Shown here piece after piece: positions 1-8,961 of a stretch of DNA of 64,000 bases (within the stretch, counting starts at the first letter, position 1; every line of letters starts with the position of its first letter). Below the pieces are notes generated by a model. It saw nothing but the letters and a program-made list of their open reading frames with translations. It was not told the DNA's origin and searched no databases. The position numbers and the translations under genes were made by a program. The stretch comes from Goodfellowiella coeruleoviolacea (GTDB lineage Bacteria > Actinomycetota > Actinomycetes > Mycobacteriales > Pseudonocardiaceae), in assembly GCF_024171785.1 (NCBI RefSeq), contig NZ_JAMTCK010000006.1:372001-436000 (forward strand). Direction: 5' to 3'.

Positions 1-350
1 ACGACGTTGAACGCCACCTGGAGCACGGCGTTGGAGGTCAGCACGGCCACCACCCCCGACCGGCCGTGCTTGGCCAGTTCGGTGTTCAGGTCGCTGATCC
101 ACTGCAGCGGCCACGGCTGCACGGTCTGCTGGCCGTGGCAGACCGTGGCCGGATCCGGGAAGGGCAGGAACACCAGGGCCGCGGTGACGATCCCGTAGGC
201 CATCAGGGCGTAGAGCACCAGCGACCGGCGCGGCTCGACCCGCCCGTAGCGCAGGTAGTGCACCCCGATGACGGGCAGCACCAGGGCGAAGCCAACACCG
301 AGGAAGGTGATCAGGCCGGTGCGGATGTTGTCCAGGTATGCGGTGGCCAT
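1..350 (-). CDS. VanZ-like integral membrane protein, C-terminus outside the window
   Basis: Read on the minus strand from ATG at 350, an open frame of 116 codons runs off the window edge. It shows three hydrophobic stretches (about residues 11-31, 45-62 and 100-116) separated by a basic loop around VEPRRSLVLY and a periplasmic-looking loop with PDPATVCHG. This layout resembles VanZ-family membrane proteins, whose biochemical role is not settled although the founding member affects teicoplanin susceptibility. It lies 136 bp downstream of a sensor kinase on the same strand and could be its target or simply a neighbour. The family call rests on general pattern, so a generic small membrane protein remains possible. 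Confidence 0.6.
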   Translation of the reverse strand, partial: MATAYLDNIRTGLITFLGVGFALVLPVIGVHYLRYGRVEPRRSLVLYALMAYGIVTAALVFLPFPDPATVCHGQQTVQPWPLQWISDLNTELAKHGRSGVVAVLTSNAVLQVAFNV

Positions 351-486
351 CTCGGGTTTCCCGATTCTCCAACTCACGCGGGCAGGGCAGAACAGGGCAG
401 GGCAGGGCGGCGCGCCGGGCCGGGCGGTCAGCCGGCCCGCGCGGTGGGTTTCCCGGGCGGTGTGCGGTAGCGGTGAGCGCGGGCGG

Positions 487-1716
487 TCAGGGGGCGCGCT
501 GGCCGATGGGCAGTTCGACGTGCACCTGCCAGCCGCCGCCGGTCGCGGCGCCGGCGTCGAACCGGCCACCCAGCAGGGCGGCCCGCTCCCGCATGCCGAC
601 CAGGCCGTAGCCGCCGGACCCGCCGGCCGGGTCGTGCTGCTGGCCGCGGCCGTTGTCGGTGATCCGCAGGTCGACCTTGCCGTCCCGGGCGGTCACCACC
701 ACGTCGACCCGGGTGGCGCCGACCGCGTGCTTGCCGGAGTTGGTCAGCGACTCCTGCACGATGCGCAGCACCGACCGGCTCAGCTCCCTGGGCACCGGCT
801 CGGCCAGGTCCACGGTCAGCTCGGCCGGCTGTCCCGCGCCGCGCGCCCGCTCGACGGTGGCCCGCAGGTCGGCGGCCAGATCGTCGTGGGGCGCTGGCGC
901 GTCCTCGCCCGGCGCGGCGGGTTCGGTACCGCGCAGGGTGCCGACCAGCCGGCGCATCGCGGCCAGCGCCTCGGTGCCGCTGGTGGCGATCACCGGCAGC
1001 ACCTCACCGGCGGCCGCCGGGTTCACCTCGGCGATGGCCTGCGCGCCCTGGGCGTGCACCACGATCCCGGTGACGTAGTGCGCGACCACGTCGTGCAGCT
1101 CCCTGGCCAGGGCCATCCGCTCGTCCTGCTGCGCCTTGGCCACCTCGGCGGCCACGGCGCGCGCCCGGTCCCGGTCCCTGGCGCGGAAGTACAGGCCGGT
1201 GCCCAGCGAGACCACCAGCAGCGCGCCGCCGTTCAGCAGCTCCGAGAGGTCGAACCCGGCGTAGGCGCCGGAGAACTCGGCGGGCACGAACCGGTCGAAG
1301 TAGCTGGGCCGGAACGCGCACACCACACCCACCCCGACGACCACCGCGACCACCCCGAACACCGCGCGCCAGGCCGACTCCTGGCGCACCAGGATGGCGA
1401 CCAGCGCCATCAGCGCGCCCAGCTCGGTGGGGGTCAGCCCCCACAGGCTGTCCACCACCGGGGCGTTCATCACCCGGCACAGCGCGGTCGAGACGACCAG
1501 GGCCGCCCCCGCCGACAGGCTCGCGTCGAACGGGCGGCGCGGGGACAGCACGGCCAGCGCGGAGACGACCAGGACACCGGGCAGCACCCACAGGCGTTCG
1601 GCGTGCAGCGCCGTCGGCCAGGTCATCAGCTCGACCCCGAGCAGGACCAGCAGCGCCAACACGAGTGGCCACTGCCGCCGGCCCAGGGCCCGCCAACCCA
1701 GGTAGGTGCTGTTCAC
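487..1716 (-). CDS. Two-component sensor histidine kinase (HisKA_3 type)
   Basis: A 409-residue kinase. The N-terminal 175 residues hold several hydrophobic segments, forming a membrane sensor without an obvious ligand domain. The dimerisation/phosphoacceptor helix has ELHDVVAH with His208 as the likely phosphorylation site. The ATPase domain follows, with an N box (QESLTNSGKHA, about 321-331), DNGRG near 354 and the G box GLVGMRER near 371. This is the class that normally phosphorylates a NarL/LuxR-type regulator, but no regulator gene adjoins it here. GTG at 1716 was chosen because it precedes the first membrane helix; a TACTGT hexamer lies about 8 nt upstream and no Shine-Dalgarno is visible, so a leaderless start is possible. 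A longer frame continues upstream but looks non-coding. Confidence 0.88.
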   Translation of the reverse strand: MNSTYLGWRALGRRQWPLVLALLVLLGVELMTWPTALHAERLWVLPGVLVVSALAVLSPRRPFDASLSAGAALVVSTALCRVMNAPVVDSLWGLTPTELGALMALVAILVRQESAWRAVFGVVAVVVGVGVVCAFRPSYFDRFVPAEFSGAYAGFDLSELLNGGALLVVSLGTGLYFRARDRDRARAVAAEVAKAQQDERMALARELHDVVAHYVTGIVVHAQGAQAIAEVNPAAAGEVLPVIATSGTEALAAMRRLVGTLRGTEPAAPGEDAPAPHDDLAADLRATVERARGAGQPAELTVDLAEPVPRELSRSVLRIVQESLTNSGKHAVGATRVDVVVTARDGKVDLRITDNGRGQQHDPAGGSGGYGLVGMRERAALLGGRFDAGAATGGGWQVHVELPIGQRAP

Positions 1717-1940
1717 GGCTGAAGACAGTAGGCGGCGCCGCTGGCCGGCGCGTCGGCGTTGGGTCGCGGGCCGGGTCCGACCTCGGTCTGGTCGCGGGTC
1801 AACCACAGGGCTGACCCGCGACCCGGGCGGACCGGCCCTGCGGGCGATGCCCGATGACGTGCCGGTGACCGACTCTGGTGTGGCCAACGCACCGAGCACC
1901 GGCCACCGCGGTCGGGGCCACCGAACCGAGGAGGGACACC

Positions 1941-2060
1941 GTGATCGACACCGTGCTGAGCTGGGTCGGCGCACTGCCGGGGTTGGGCCTGATCGTGCTG
2001 ATGGCGCTGGGCGGGCCGCTCGCCGAGTCGGGCCTGTGCGAGGCCGCGCCGGTGGACTGA
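1941..2060 (+). CDS. Small hydrophobic peptide (39 aa), unknown function
   Basis: A short frame starts at GTG 1941, six bases after a strong GAGGAGGG ribosome binding site (1929-1934 region). The product is 39 residues with a central hydrophobic stretch (LPGLGLIVLMALGGPLA) that could span or lie on the membrane, then an acidic tail ending APVD. It sits alone between a divergent kinase and the convergent trmB. I do not recognise the family. The good binding site and hydrophobic pattern argue for a real gene; the shortness argues for caution. Confidence 0.4.
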   Translation: MIDTVLSWVGALPGLGLIVLMALGGPLAESGLCEAAPVD

Positions 2061-2112
2061 CCGGTCGTGGCCGCGCACAGCGGTTGCGCCGGTCCTGGGT
2101 CCGGTGGGCCGA

Positions 2113-2850
2113 TCAGCCAACCCGCTCGAACATCAGGTCGTGGCTGGTCCGCTCCTCTTCCTGGGCGCGGCGTTCGAACTTGGTCACCGGACGCCAGTCC
2201 GGCCGAGGCGCCCAGTCGGCGTAGCGGTTGCGCAGCAGCGGCTCGGCCGAGCACACCGCCAGCATCTGCTCGGCGTAGTTCTCCCAGTCCGTGGCCAGGT
2301 GCAGCAGCCCGCCCGGGGCCAGCCTGGACGCGACCAGCGCGATGAACCCCGGCTGCACCAGCCGGCGCTTGTGGTGCCGCTTCTTGGGCCACGGGTCGGG
2401 GAAGAAGATCCGCACCCCGGCCAGGGTGGCCGGCGGCACGTGCTCGGTGAGCAGGGTGACCGCGTCGCCGCGCAGCAGCCGCAGGTTGCGCAGCCCGAGC
2501 TGTTCGGCGCGCAGCAGCAGCTGGGCCAGTCCCGGCTTGTAGACCTCCACGGCCAGGTAGTTGACCTCGGGTTCGGCCGAGGCCAGCGCCGCCGTGGTCT
2601 CCCCCATCCCCGACCCGATCTCCAACAGCACCGGGGCGGACCGCCCGAACCAGCCGTCCAGGTCCAGCGGACCGGCGGGCAGTTCCGTGACCTCCCGGCC
2701 GAGCTGGGCCCAGTGCCGGTCCCAGGCGCGCTGCTGGCCGACGGTCATGCGCTCGCCGCGCTGGACGTAACTGACTACCGTGCGGTGATGTGGTGGACGT
2801 TGGTCGGTCGGGTTCACGGGTGTCGAGCCTGCCATCCGAGGTGACGTCAC
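2113..2850 (-). CDS. trmB: tRNA (guanine-N7-)-methyltransferase TrmB
   Basis: The 245-residue product uses S-adenosylmethionine to methylate N7 of G46 in the tRNA variable loop. Diagnostic features are the N-terminal VVSYVQRGERMT block followed by GQQRAWDRHW, the SAM-binding LEIGSGMGETT near residue 75, and the family signature FFPDPWPKKRHHKRRL near 150. Length fits the family. The start is uncertain: GTG 2850 gives the longest version and ATG 2835 lies close by; neither has a strong ribosome binding site, but the conserved VVSYVQRG block must be included. It appears to be a single-gene unit. Confidence 0.93.
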   Translation of the reverse strand: MTSPRMAGSTPVNPTDQRPPHHRTVVSYVQRGERMTVGQQRAWDRHWAQLGREVTELPAGPLDLDGWFGRSAPVLLEIGSGMGETTAALASAEPEVNYLAVEVYKPGLAQLLLRAEQLGLRNLRLLRGDAVTLLTEHVPPATLAGVRIFFPDPWPKKRHHKRRLVQPGFIALVASRLAPGGLLHLATDWENYAEQMLAVCSAEPLLRNRYADWAPRPDWRPVTKFERRAQEEERTSHDLMFERVG

Positions 2851-2991
2851 CGACCGCCGGGCATGCCCGGTGACCTCCGGTGTCCGGGGGCGGTCGGGGT
2901 GGACTCCCCCACCTTCTCATCCGGTTCGCGGCCCCGCCCACCAGGTGCCGATCCGCGGAACAGCACCCCGACTCCGCCCGCGCCCAGCGGG

Positions 2992-3474
2992 TCAGACCGC
3001 GTCGATCAGGGCGGTCAGCCGGCGCATCAGCTCGATGGTCAACTGGCGTTGGTCGGGTTCGATCTCCTGGAAGGCGCGCAGCTGTTCGGCGCGCAGCTGG
3101 TCGTGGTGCGCGGTGAGCAGGGCGCTGCCGTGTTCGGTCAGGCTGACGCTCACCCGGCGCTCGTCCGCGGTGGACCGGGTGCGGGTGACGATGCCGTCGC
3201 GCTCCAGCTGCTTGAGCATGCGGGTGGCGGTGGGCACGGCCACGCCGGCCTGGTCGGCGAGCTGGCTCACGCTCAGCTCGGCGTGCTCGGCCAGTGCCGC
3301 CAGGAGCAGCACCTGGGACAGGGACAGCGCGGGCTGACTCCGGCCGGCCAGCCGGCCCCGGCTGCGCCTGGCCGCGGTGAACAGCGCGTCGGCGGCTTGG
3401 GCGAACGCCGCGAACTGCGGGTCGGCGGTGGACGGCGTCCGCTCGCCCACCGGATCACTTGACTTTGCTGCCAC
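2992..3474 (-). CDS. MarR-family transcriptional regulator
   Basis: A 160-residue winged-helix repressor. The central part contains the helix-turn-helix (LSVSQLADQAGVAVPTATRM, about 72-91) followed by the wing with the family hallmark DERRVSVSLTEHG near 105-117. Flanking helices would form the dimer interface and ligand pocket. The gene is divergent from the amidohydrolase at 3531 and the 56 bp between them hold a perfect inverted repeat (3485-3513), so the simplest reading is that it represses both itself and the amidohydrolase in response to the hydrolase's substrate or a related phenolic ligand. ATG 3474 has AGGAG very close to it; GTG codons further in are alternatives. Confidence 0.88.
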   Translation of the reverse strand: MAAKSSDPVGERTPSTADPQFAAFAQAADALFTAARRSRGRLAGRSQPALSLSQVLLLAALAEHAELSVSQLADQAGVAVPTATRMLKQLERDGIVTRTRSTADERRVSVSLTEHGSALLTAHHDQLRAEQLRAFQEIEPDQRQLTIELMRRLTALIDAV

Positions 3475-3484
3475 GGCTCCTAAC

Positions 3485-3513
3485 CTAACCTTTGTTAGCT
3501 AGCTAAAGGTTAG
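3485..3513. promoter_or_regulatory. Probable MarR operator in a divergent promoter
   Basis: CTAACCTTT (3485-3493) and AAAGGTTAG (3505-3513) form a perfect 9-bp inverted repeat around an 11-bp centre that itself contains AGCTAGCT. It is AT-rich against a GC-rich background and lies midway between the marR-like gene and the amidohydrolase, overlapping where both promoters must be. Size and symmetry fit a MarR dimer site. Confidence 0.7.
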
Positions 3514-3530
3514 CTTTGAAAGGGGTTCCC

Positions 3531-4541
3531 GTGGCACACCGCATCGACACCCCCAGCGCCAGCAGCTCCAGCGCCGACACCCCCAGCGCCGACACCCCGA
3601 GGGCCAACACGCATCGCGTGGACACCCACAGCCACGTCGTCCCGCCCGACTACCGCGCCCACCTGCTCGACGCCGGTTGGGCGGCCGGCGGGCTTCCTAT
3701 TCCGCAGTGGACGGAATCCGAGGCGCTGGCGGTGATGGACGATCAGGGCATCCAGACCGCGGTGCTGTCCGTGTCCACCCCGGGTGTCCACTTCGGAGAC
3801 GACGCCGAGGCGCGGACATGGGCCAGGCGGGTCAACGAGTTCGCCGCCGAGCGCAGGGCCGGGCGGCCGGACCGGTTCGGCTTCTTCGCCACGCTCCCCC
3901 TGCCCGATGTGGACGGTGCACTGGCCGAGGCCGCCCACGCACTGGACGAACTGGACGCTGACGGCGTGGTGCTGCTGGCCAACAGCAACGGCCGCTACCT
4001 GGGTGATCCCGAGTTCGAGCCGCTCATGGCCGAGCTGGGCCGGCGCGGCGCCGTGGTGTTCGTCCACCCGGGAGCGCTGCCCGGGGGGTCCGGTCCGGGG
4101 GTGCCGGACTACGTCGTGGACTTCCTGCTGGACACCACCAGGGCGGCGGTGAACCTGGCCAGGACGCACACGCTCAGCCGGCACCCCGACCTGAAGGTGA
4201 TCCTGTCGCACGGCGGTGGTTTCGTGCCCTACGCCGCCTTCCGGATCGCGGCCACGCTCAGCATGGCCGGCGGGCACTCACCCGAGGACACCCTCGCCGA
4301 ACTGCGCAGGTTCTACTTTGACACGGCGCTGACCGCCAGCCCGGTCAGCCTGCCCAGCCTGCTGGCCTTCGCCGCGCCGGACCACGTGCTCTACGGCAGC
4401 GACTGGCCCTACGCGCCCACCGCGGCGGTCGAGTTCTTCACCGGGCAGCTGGACGCCCACGACCTGGACGCCGAAACCCGGCAGGCGATCGAGCGCGGCA
4501 CGGCCGAGCAGCTGTTCCCCCGGCTGGCCTCGGCCGGCTGA
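3531..4541 (+). CDS. Amidohydrolase-2 family metal-dependent hydrolase/decarboxylase (ACMSD-like)
   Basis: A 336-residue TIM-barrel enzyme of the family that includes 2-amino-3-carboxymuconate-6-semialdehyde decarboxylase and related aromatic-acid decarboxylases. Visible metal ligands are the HxH of VDTHSHVVP near the N-terminus, the His of VFVHPGALPG, HGGG in LSHGGGFVPYAAFR, and the Asp of LYGSDWPYAP. GTG 3531 follows GAAAGGGG at the right distance; a TTG at 3516 is less likely. The first 30 residues before VDTHSH are Ser/Asp/Thr-rich and encoded by imperfect 15-bp repeats (AGCGCCGACACCCC), unusual for this family, so the true start could be further in. Substrate cannot be told from sequence. 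Confidence 0.85.
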   Translation: MAHRIDTPSASSSSADTPSADTPRANTHRVDTHSHVVPPDYRAHLLDAGWAAGGLPIPQWTESEALAVMDDQGIQTAVLSVSTPGVHFGDDAEARTWARRVNEFAAERRAGRPDRFGFFATLPLPDVDGALAEAAHALDELDADGVVLLANSNGRYLGDPEFEPLMAELGRRGAVVFVHPGALPGGSGPGVPDYVVDFLLDTTRAAVNLARTHTLSRHPDLKVILSHGGGFVPYAAFRIAATLSMAGGHSPEDTLAELRRFYFDTALTASPVSLPSLLAFAAPDHVLYGSDWPYAPTAAVEFFTGQLDAHDLDAETRQAIERGTAEQLFPRLASAG

Positions 4542-4622
4542 GGCGCCCGGTCGGCGGCACCGGCCGCGCACGGCCGGGCGGGCGCCCCTGAGCTGGTGAA
4601 CACCGTCAGCGGATGCCACCCG

Positions 4623-5213
4623 TCAGTCGGGCTGGTCGACGGCCTCCACCTCGTCGAGTCTGGCGCCGAGTTCGGCCACGCCGTCCAGCCAGCGCGGGGT
4701 GGGCGCGATCTCGCCCAGGTGGGCCGGGACGATCTCGACCCAGCCGTCGTGCGCGTCGGTCAGTTGCACGGTGGTGGGGGCCATCGGCCCGGTGAGCCCG
4801 CTCTCCGAGGGGACGAACTCCCAGTAGCCGTCCTCGCCGTAGCCGGTGCCCGGCACGTACACCCAGCCGGGGCGGATCGCGAGCAGGCCGTTGACCTGGT
4901 CCTCCACCGCGAAGCCGGCGGCGCGCGAGGCCAGCCGGCCGGAGTCGAGCGCCCGCACCCACCACGGGGCGCGCGCTCTGGCGTCCACCCTGAGCACCGC
5001 CCGGTACAGCGCGCGGACCTGGTCCTCGTGCGCCTGGTGGATCCAGGCGCGGCGGGTGTCGGCGGGGCAGGTGGCCAGTCCGATGTCACCGGACGGTTCC
5101 AGGGCGCGGGACCACTCCAGGCCCACAATCGGTTCCACCCGCACCCAGTCTTTTCGTTGTGGCGGCACCGACAGCGGAGAGTCGGTTGCCAGGTTCGGAT
5201 CGAGCACCGTCAT
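4623..5213 (-). CDS. Conserved-looking hypothetical protein, 196 aa
   Basis: ATG 5213 is preceded by a textbook GGAGGTGA site, so the gene is very likely real. The product is soluble, without signal or membrane segments, rich in Trp and acidic residues (PGWVYVPGTGYGEDGYWEFVPS in the middle, ending ARLDEVEAVDQPD). I do not recognise a catalytic motif or a named family. It stands alone, convergent with the amidohydrolase and facing away from the ABC operon. Confidence 0.7.
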   Translation of the reverse strand: MTVLDPNLATDSPLSVPPQRKDWVRVEPIVGLEWSRALEPSGDIGLATCPADTRRAWIHQAHEDQVRALYRAVLRVDARARAPWWVRALDSGRLASRAAGFAVEDQVNGLLAIRPGWVYVPGTGYGEDGYWEFVPSESGLTGPMAPTTVQLTDAHDGWVEIVPAHLGEIAPTPRWLDGVAELGARLDEVEAVDQPD

Positions 5214-5575
5214 GGTTCACCTCCATACGGGTTCCAGACGGCGGATGTGACGTCGATCTGAACGTCCAGCACACCGAACCACGGCGCTGTGCTGGGGCCG
5301 AACGCTCGTGTCAGGTTCGATATGAGCGCTTTCCGCCGGTAATGTCATGCCGCTGTGCCGGAGTTCACGTCTCCTTCACGCATCTCTTACGCCATCCGCA
5401 CTAACGGGTGAGGAAGTAACAAACTCTCGACGCATTTTGTTGTGCGCTGCCCCACACCGTTTTCGGTGACCAGAGCGCGCACACGAGGAGTCCGGGCCAC
5501 CCCCCGAAACGGTGGCCCGGACTCGATTCCCCCGCGGTTGGACCGGGCTGCTCCCCGGTCGTCTCAAGTGGACGG
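5214..5575. other. Intergenic stretch of 362 bp
   Basis: Between the start of the 196-aa gene and the end of the ABC operon. It holds the hairpin at 5488-5524 and otherwise less GC-rich sequence likely to include the promoter of the 4623-5213 gene; no further gene is supported. Confidence 0.5.
5488..5524 (-). terminator. Strong hairpin at the end of the ABC operon
   Basis: GAGTCCGGGCCACC (5488-5501) pairs perfectly with GGTGGCCCGGACTC (5511-5524) over 14 bp around a 9-nt loop. It lies 52 bp beyond the ABC permease stop codon. There is no strong U tract, as is usual for actinobacterial terminators. Confidence 0.7.
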
Positions 5576-6337
5576 TCAGGCGTCCCGGCGGTTCGCCACC
5601 ACCAGTCCCGCGACCAACACCGCGATGGTGGCGGCCGCGAAGTAGGCCATCGATCCCCACGGGCTCAACGGCGGGGCCGGCATCGCCGACATTCCATCCG
5701 ACACCGCCGAACCGTCAGCCGGATTTCCGGTGAGGAACCGCTCGGCGTTCACGAACGGCATCCAGTCGTGGATGTCGTTGCCCACCCGGGGAATCAACTG
5801 AACCAGCTCTTCCACCAGCATCGGGAACAACAGCAGCACCGAGAGCGCGCCCGCGCTGTGCCGGATCAGCAGGCCGACCCCGACCGAGGCGACCGCCCCG
5901 AACGCGAACACCAGGCCGACCCCGGCCACGTTGCGCCACTGCTGCTCGGTGTGCAGCGCCAGGTCCACGTCCGGCTGCAACACCGTGGCCACGCCCCACG
6001 ACCCGAACGCCGCGATCTCGCCGATCAGTCCGGCGAGCACGGTCACCAGCACGGTCTTGGCCAGCAACGCGGCCGTGCGGTTGGGCACCGCCTGGAACGT
6101 GGCGCGGATGGTGCCGAAGCGGTACTCGGTGGTGATCGCCAGCGCGGCCATCACCATCATGACCATCAGCCCGAACTGGTAGCCGGCCTGGGTGGCCGAC
6201 ACGGTGAGGTAGTCGGCCGGGGCGTTCAGGCTCAGCAGCCCGGCGAAGCCCACGGTCAGCCCGAGCGCCAGCAGCACGCACAGCCACGGCGAGCGGGTGG
6301 AGAACAACTTGATGCGTTCGACAGCGAGCAGAGTCAT
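5576..6337 (-). CDS. ABC transporter permease
   Basis: A 253-residue membrane protein with about six hydrophobic helices, starting MTLLAVERIKLFSTRSPWL, the usual opening of ABC-2 type permeases of actinobacterial drug or lantibiotic exporters. The segment ITTEYRFGTIRATFQAVPNR near residue 70 is the typical cytoplasmic coupling region of this subgroup. It is only 4 bp downstream of the ATPase gene and surely forms a transporter with it. Substrate unknown; hydrophobic toxin or antibiotic export is the usual role of the family. Confidence 0.88.
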   Translation of the reverse strand: MTLLAVERIKLFSTRSPWLCVLLALGLTVGFAGLLSLNAPADYLTVSATQAGYQFGLMVMMVMAALAITTEYRFGTIRATFQAVPNRTAALLAKTVLVTVLAGLIGEIAAFGSWGVATVLQPDVDLALHTEQQWRNVAGVGLVFAFGAVASVGVGLLIRHSAGALSVLLLFPMLVEELVQLIPRVGNDIHDWMPFVNAERFLTGNPADGSAVSDGMSAMPAPPLSPWGSMAYFAAATIAVLVAGLVVANRRDA

Positions 6338-6341
6338 CGGT

Positions 6342-7304
6342 TCACCTACCTGCCGACACGAGCCGCTGGTCGGTGCCGGCGACGATCTCGTTCAGTCCGT
6401 TGCCCAGTTCGGTGCGGTACTCCACGGAGTCCCCGGTCAGCTGCATGAACGCCTGCTCCAGCGAGCCGCGCTGCGGGCTCAGCTCGTGCAGCACCACCCC
6501 GGCCGCACCGGCGATCTCGCCGATCTGCTCGCTGGTGGCCTCGGCCACGACCAGTGCGCCGTCGTCCTCGCGCACGGCGTGCCCCCGCTGCTCGATCAGC
6601 ACGCGCAGCCGGTCCAACTGCGGGCTGCGCACCCGCACGGTGTTCTCCGTGGCCCGCTCGACGAACTCGGCGGTGCTGGACTGGGCGATCAGCCGGCCCC
6701 GGCCGATGACCACCAGGTCCTGGGCGGTGAGCGCCATCTCGGAGAGCAGGTGGCTGGACACCAGCACGGTGCGCCCCTCGGCCGCGAGCCCCTGCATGAA
6801 CTGCCTGATCCACAGGATGCCCTCGGGGTCGAGGCCGTTGACCGGTTCGTCGAACAGCAGCACCTTGGGGTCGCCGAGCAGGGCGGCGGCAATGCCCAGC
6901 CGCTGCGCCATGCCCAGGGAGAACCCGCCGGCGCGGCGGCCGGCCACCTTGGTCAGGCCGACCTGGTCGAGCACCTCGGCCACCCGGCGTTCGGGCAGCC
7001 GGTTGGACTTGGCCAGCCAGCGCAGGTGGGCGCGCGCCGACCGGTTGGGGTGCACCCACTTGGCGTCCAGCAGCGCGCCCACCGTGGTGAGCGGCCGGCG
7101 CAGGTCCCGGTACGGCGTGCCGTCGATGAGCACCTGCCCCGCGGTGGGCCGGTCCAGCCCCAGGATCATCCGCATGGTGGTGGACTTGCCAGCGCCGTTG
7201 GGCCCGAGGAATCCGGTGACCCGCCCGGGTTTGACCGTGAACGAGAGGTTGTCCACGGCCACCGTCCTGCCGTAGTGCTTGGTGAGGCCCACTGCCTCGA
7301 TCAT
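6342..7304 (-). CDS. ABC transporter ATP-binding protein
   Basis: The 320-residue ATPase has Walker A GPNGAGKSTT near residue 35, the signature region FSLGMAQRLGIAAALL, Walker B VLLFDEPVNGLDPEG and the switch His in SSHLL. The C-terminal 100 residues form the extra domain seen in DrrA/BcrA-type exporters. ATG 7304 has GAGGAG at correct spacing. First gene of a two-gene operon with the permease at 5576-6337. Confidence 0.93.
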   Translation of the reverse strand: MIEAVGLTKHYGRTVAVDNLSFTVKPGRVTGFLGPNGAGKSTTMRMILGLDRPTAGQVLIDGTPYRDLRRPLTTVGALLDAKWVHPNRSARAHLRWLAKSNRLPERRVAEVLDQVGLTKVAGRRAGGFSLGMAQRLGIAAALLGDPKVLLFDEPVNGLDPEGILWIRQFMQGLAAEGRTVLVSSHLLSEMALTAQDLVVIGRGRLIAQSSTAEFVERATENTVRVRSPQLDRLRVLIEQRGHAVREDDGALVVAEATSEQIGEIAGAAGVVLHELSPQRGSLEQAFMQLTGDSVEYRTELGNGLNEIVAGTDQRLVSAGR

Positions 7305-7824
7305 CGTCGCTCCTCGTCCCCTGACTGCTCGCAGCCGTGTCACCGCGCCACACCACAGTGCCCGTGGTCGTGTCGTGGGCACATCGGCCCGTGGTCTACG
7401 GTCACGGCCCCCCTGCGGGACTACGGTCGCTCATCCCCGGGGATGACCAGATCCGTGATCCCCCTGACCTCACCCCTGATTTCCCCACCACACCCGCGCG
7501 AGTCGACTTTGCAAACCCCCCGAGTTGACATCTCACGCAGGCCCGTTCGGGTGAACCCACCCCCGACACACCCCGTGCCCCGGTCTCACTCGTGTGGGTG
7601 TTGAGACACCTGGGTGGCGGTGCGCGAACGTGCAACACGCGCTGCGCGAAGTCCCGACTCGCGGGAATGGGGGATGGGTGATCACCCCGTGGTGAGGCGT
7701 TTGGCGAGTGGTGGTTACGCCACGAGTAGGTATTTGCGGGGTGGCACGTCACCTGTTCCGAGACTGGTCGTTGCCGGAAGCAGGCGCCAGCAACGAGGCC
7801 GGCGCACCGCACGACGGAGGTCCG
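7305..7824. other. Intergenic stretch of 520 bp with dispersed repeats
   Basis: Divergent promoter region between the ABC ATPase and the lipase. It contains the repeat at 7497-7554 and a diverged partial copy at about 7626-7667. Reading frames here overlap the repeats and have no recognisable product. Confidence 0.5.
7497..7554 (-). repeat. Dispersed intergenic repeat family 2, copy 1
   Basis: The reverse complement of these 58 bp matches 45006-45063 at 52 of 58 positions. Shared blocks include GGGCCTGCGTGAGATGTCAA and GTCGACTCGCG. A weaker relative (GAACGTGCAAC ... GACTCGCGG) lies 70 bp away at 7626-7667. No gene or transposase is associated. Confidence 0.85.
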
Positions 7825-8847
7825 ATGGGTGGACTGACCGACACACCGGCGCGGCGCTGGCCGCTGCGGGGCATCGCCGCACTGGCCGCCGTGATCGGCC
7901 TGGGCGTGGCCGGCTCCGGACTGGCGCTGGCCGAACCCGCACCGACCACACGCGACACCGCACCGACCACACGCGACACGGCAGCCGCCGCACCCGACAC
8001 GACAGGGGCCGCAGCGGACGCGGCAGCCGCCGCGAGCGGGCCGGCGCAGTACAACTTCCTGGCGGCGGCGGCCTACTCGCTGCTGCACCCGACCGCGTCC
8101 CCGCCCGGGGCCAACGACTGGTCCTGCCGGCCCTCGGCCCGCCACCCCAACCCGGTGGTGCTGGTGCACGGCACCGCCGAGAACGCCTACGACAACTGGG
8201 CCGGCCTGTCCGGCAAGCTCGCCGCCGACGGCTACTGCGTGTTCGCCCCCAACCTCGGCGGCGCCGCGGGCAGCCCGCTCCAGGGCCTCGGGCCGATCGC
8301 GGAGTCCGCCAGGCAGCTCGGCGAGTTCGTCACCAGGGTGCTCGCCAGCACCGGAGCGTCCAAAGTGGACATCGTCGGCCACTCGCAGGGCGGCATGATG
8401 CCCCGCTACTACATCAGGAACCTGGGCGGCTCATCCACAGTGGACAAACTGGTTGCGCTGGCGCCGTCCAACCACGGCACCGACTTCAACAAGCTGCTGA
8501 CCGCGATCACCGCGATCCCCGGCGGCTCGGACATCCTCGGCCTGGTCTGCACGTCCTGTGTGGAGCAGGAGGCGTCCTCGGCGTTCATCACCCGGCTCAA
8601 CGCCGGCGGCGAGACCCACCCCTCGGTCCGCTACACGGTGATCGCCACCAGGACCGACGAGGTGGTCACCCCCTACACGTCCAGTTTCCTGGCGGCCGGC
8701 GGCAACGTGGTGAACACCACCCTGCAACAGCACTGCCTGCTCGACCTGACCGAGCACCTGGGCATCTCCTACAACCCGATCGCGATCCGGCTGGTGCGCA
8801 ACGCGCTGGACCCGAGCACCGCGCGCACCCCCGGCTGCCTGGGCTGA
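7825..8847 (+). CDS. Secreted triacylglycerol lipase (alpha/beta hydrolase)
   Basis: The 340-residue product starts with a signal peptide (basic RRWPLRG, hydrophobic core to about residue 34, probable cleavage after LALA). A low-complexity Ala/Thr/Asp linker follows, including a PTTRDTA duplication. The hydrolase domain has the oxyanion strand VVLVHGT (111-117), nucleophile elbow GHSQGG with Ser187, and plausible Asp278 (TRTDEVVTPY) and His311. It resembles the actinobacterial class 2 lipases. ATG 7825 follows CGGAGG at 7815-7820; an upstream in-frame start would spoil the signal peptide. It probably hydrolyses extracellular lipids or esters. Confidence 0.9.
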   Translation: MGGLTDTPARRWPLRGIAALAAVIGLGVAGSGLALAEPAPTTRDTAPTTRDTAAAAPDTTGAAADAAAAASGPAQYNFLAAAAYSLLHPTASPPGANDWSCRPSARHPNPVVLVHGTAENAYDNWAGLSGKLAADGYCVFAPNLGGAAGSPLQGLGPIAESARQLGEFVTRVLASTGASKVDIVGHSQGGMMPRYYIRNLGGSSTVDKLVALAPSNHGTDFNKLLTAITAIPGGSDILGLVCTSCVEQEASSAFITRLNAGGETHPSVRYTVIATRTDEVVTPYTSSFLAAGGNVVNTTLQQHCLLDLTEHLGISYNPIAIRLVRNALDPSTARTPGCLG

Positions 8848-8961
8848 CCCGGCCCCGAACACCAACCGCACCGGTGGGCACGGGGTCACCGCGCCCAGCC
8901 CACCGCTGGCCGGCCCGACCCGGCCCCGGCGCACCCGCCCCGGCACCGCGGACCGCACTGG

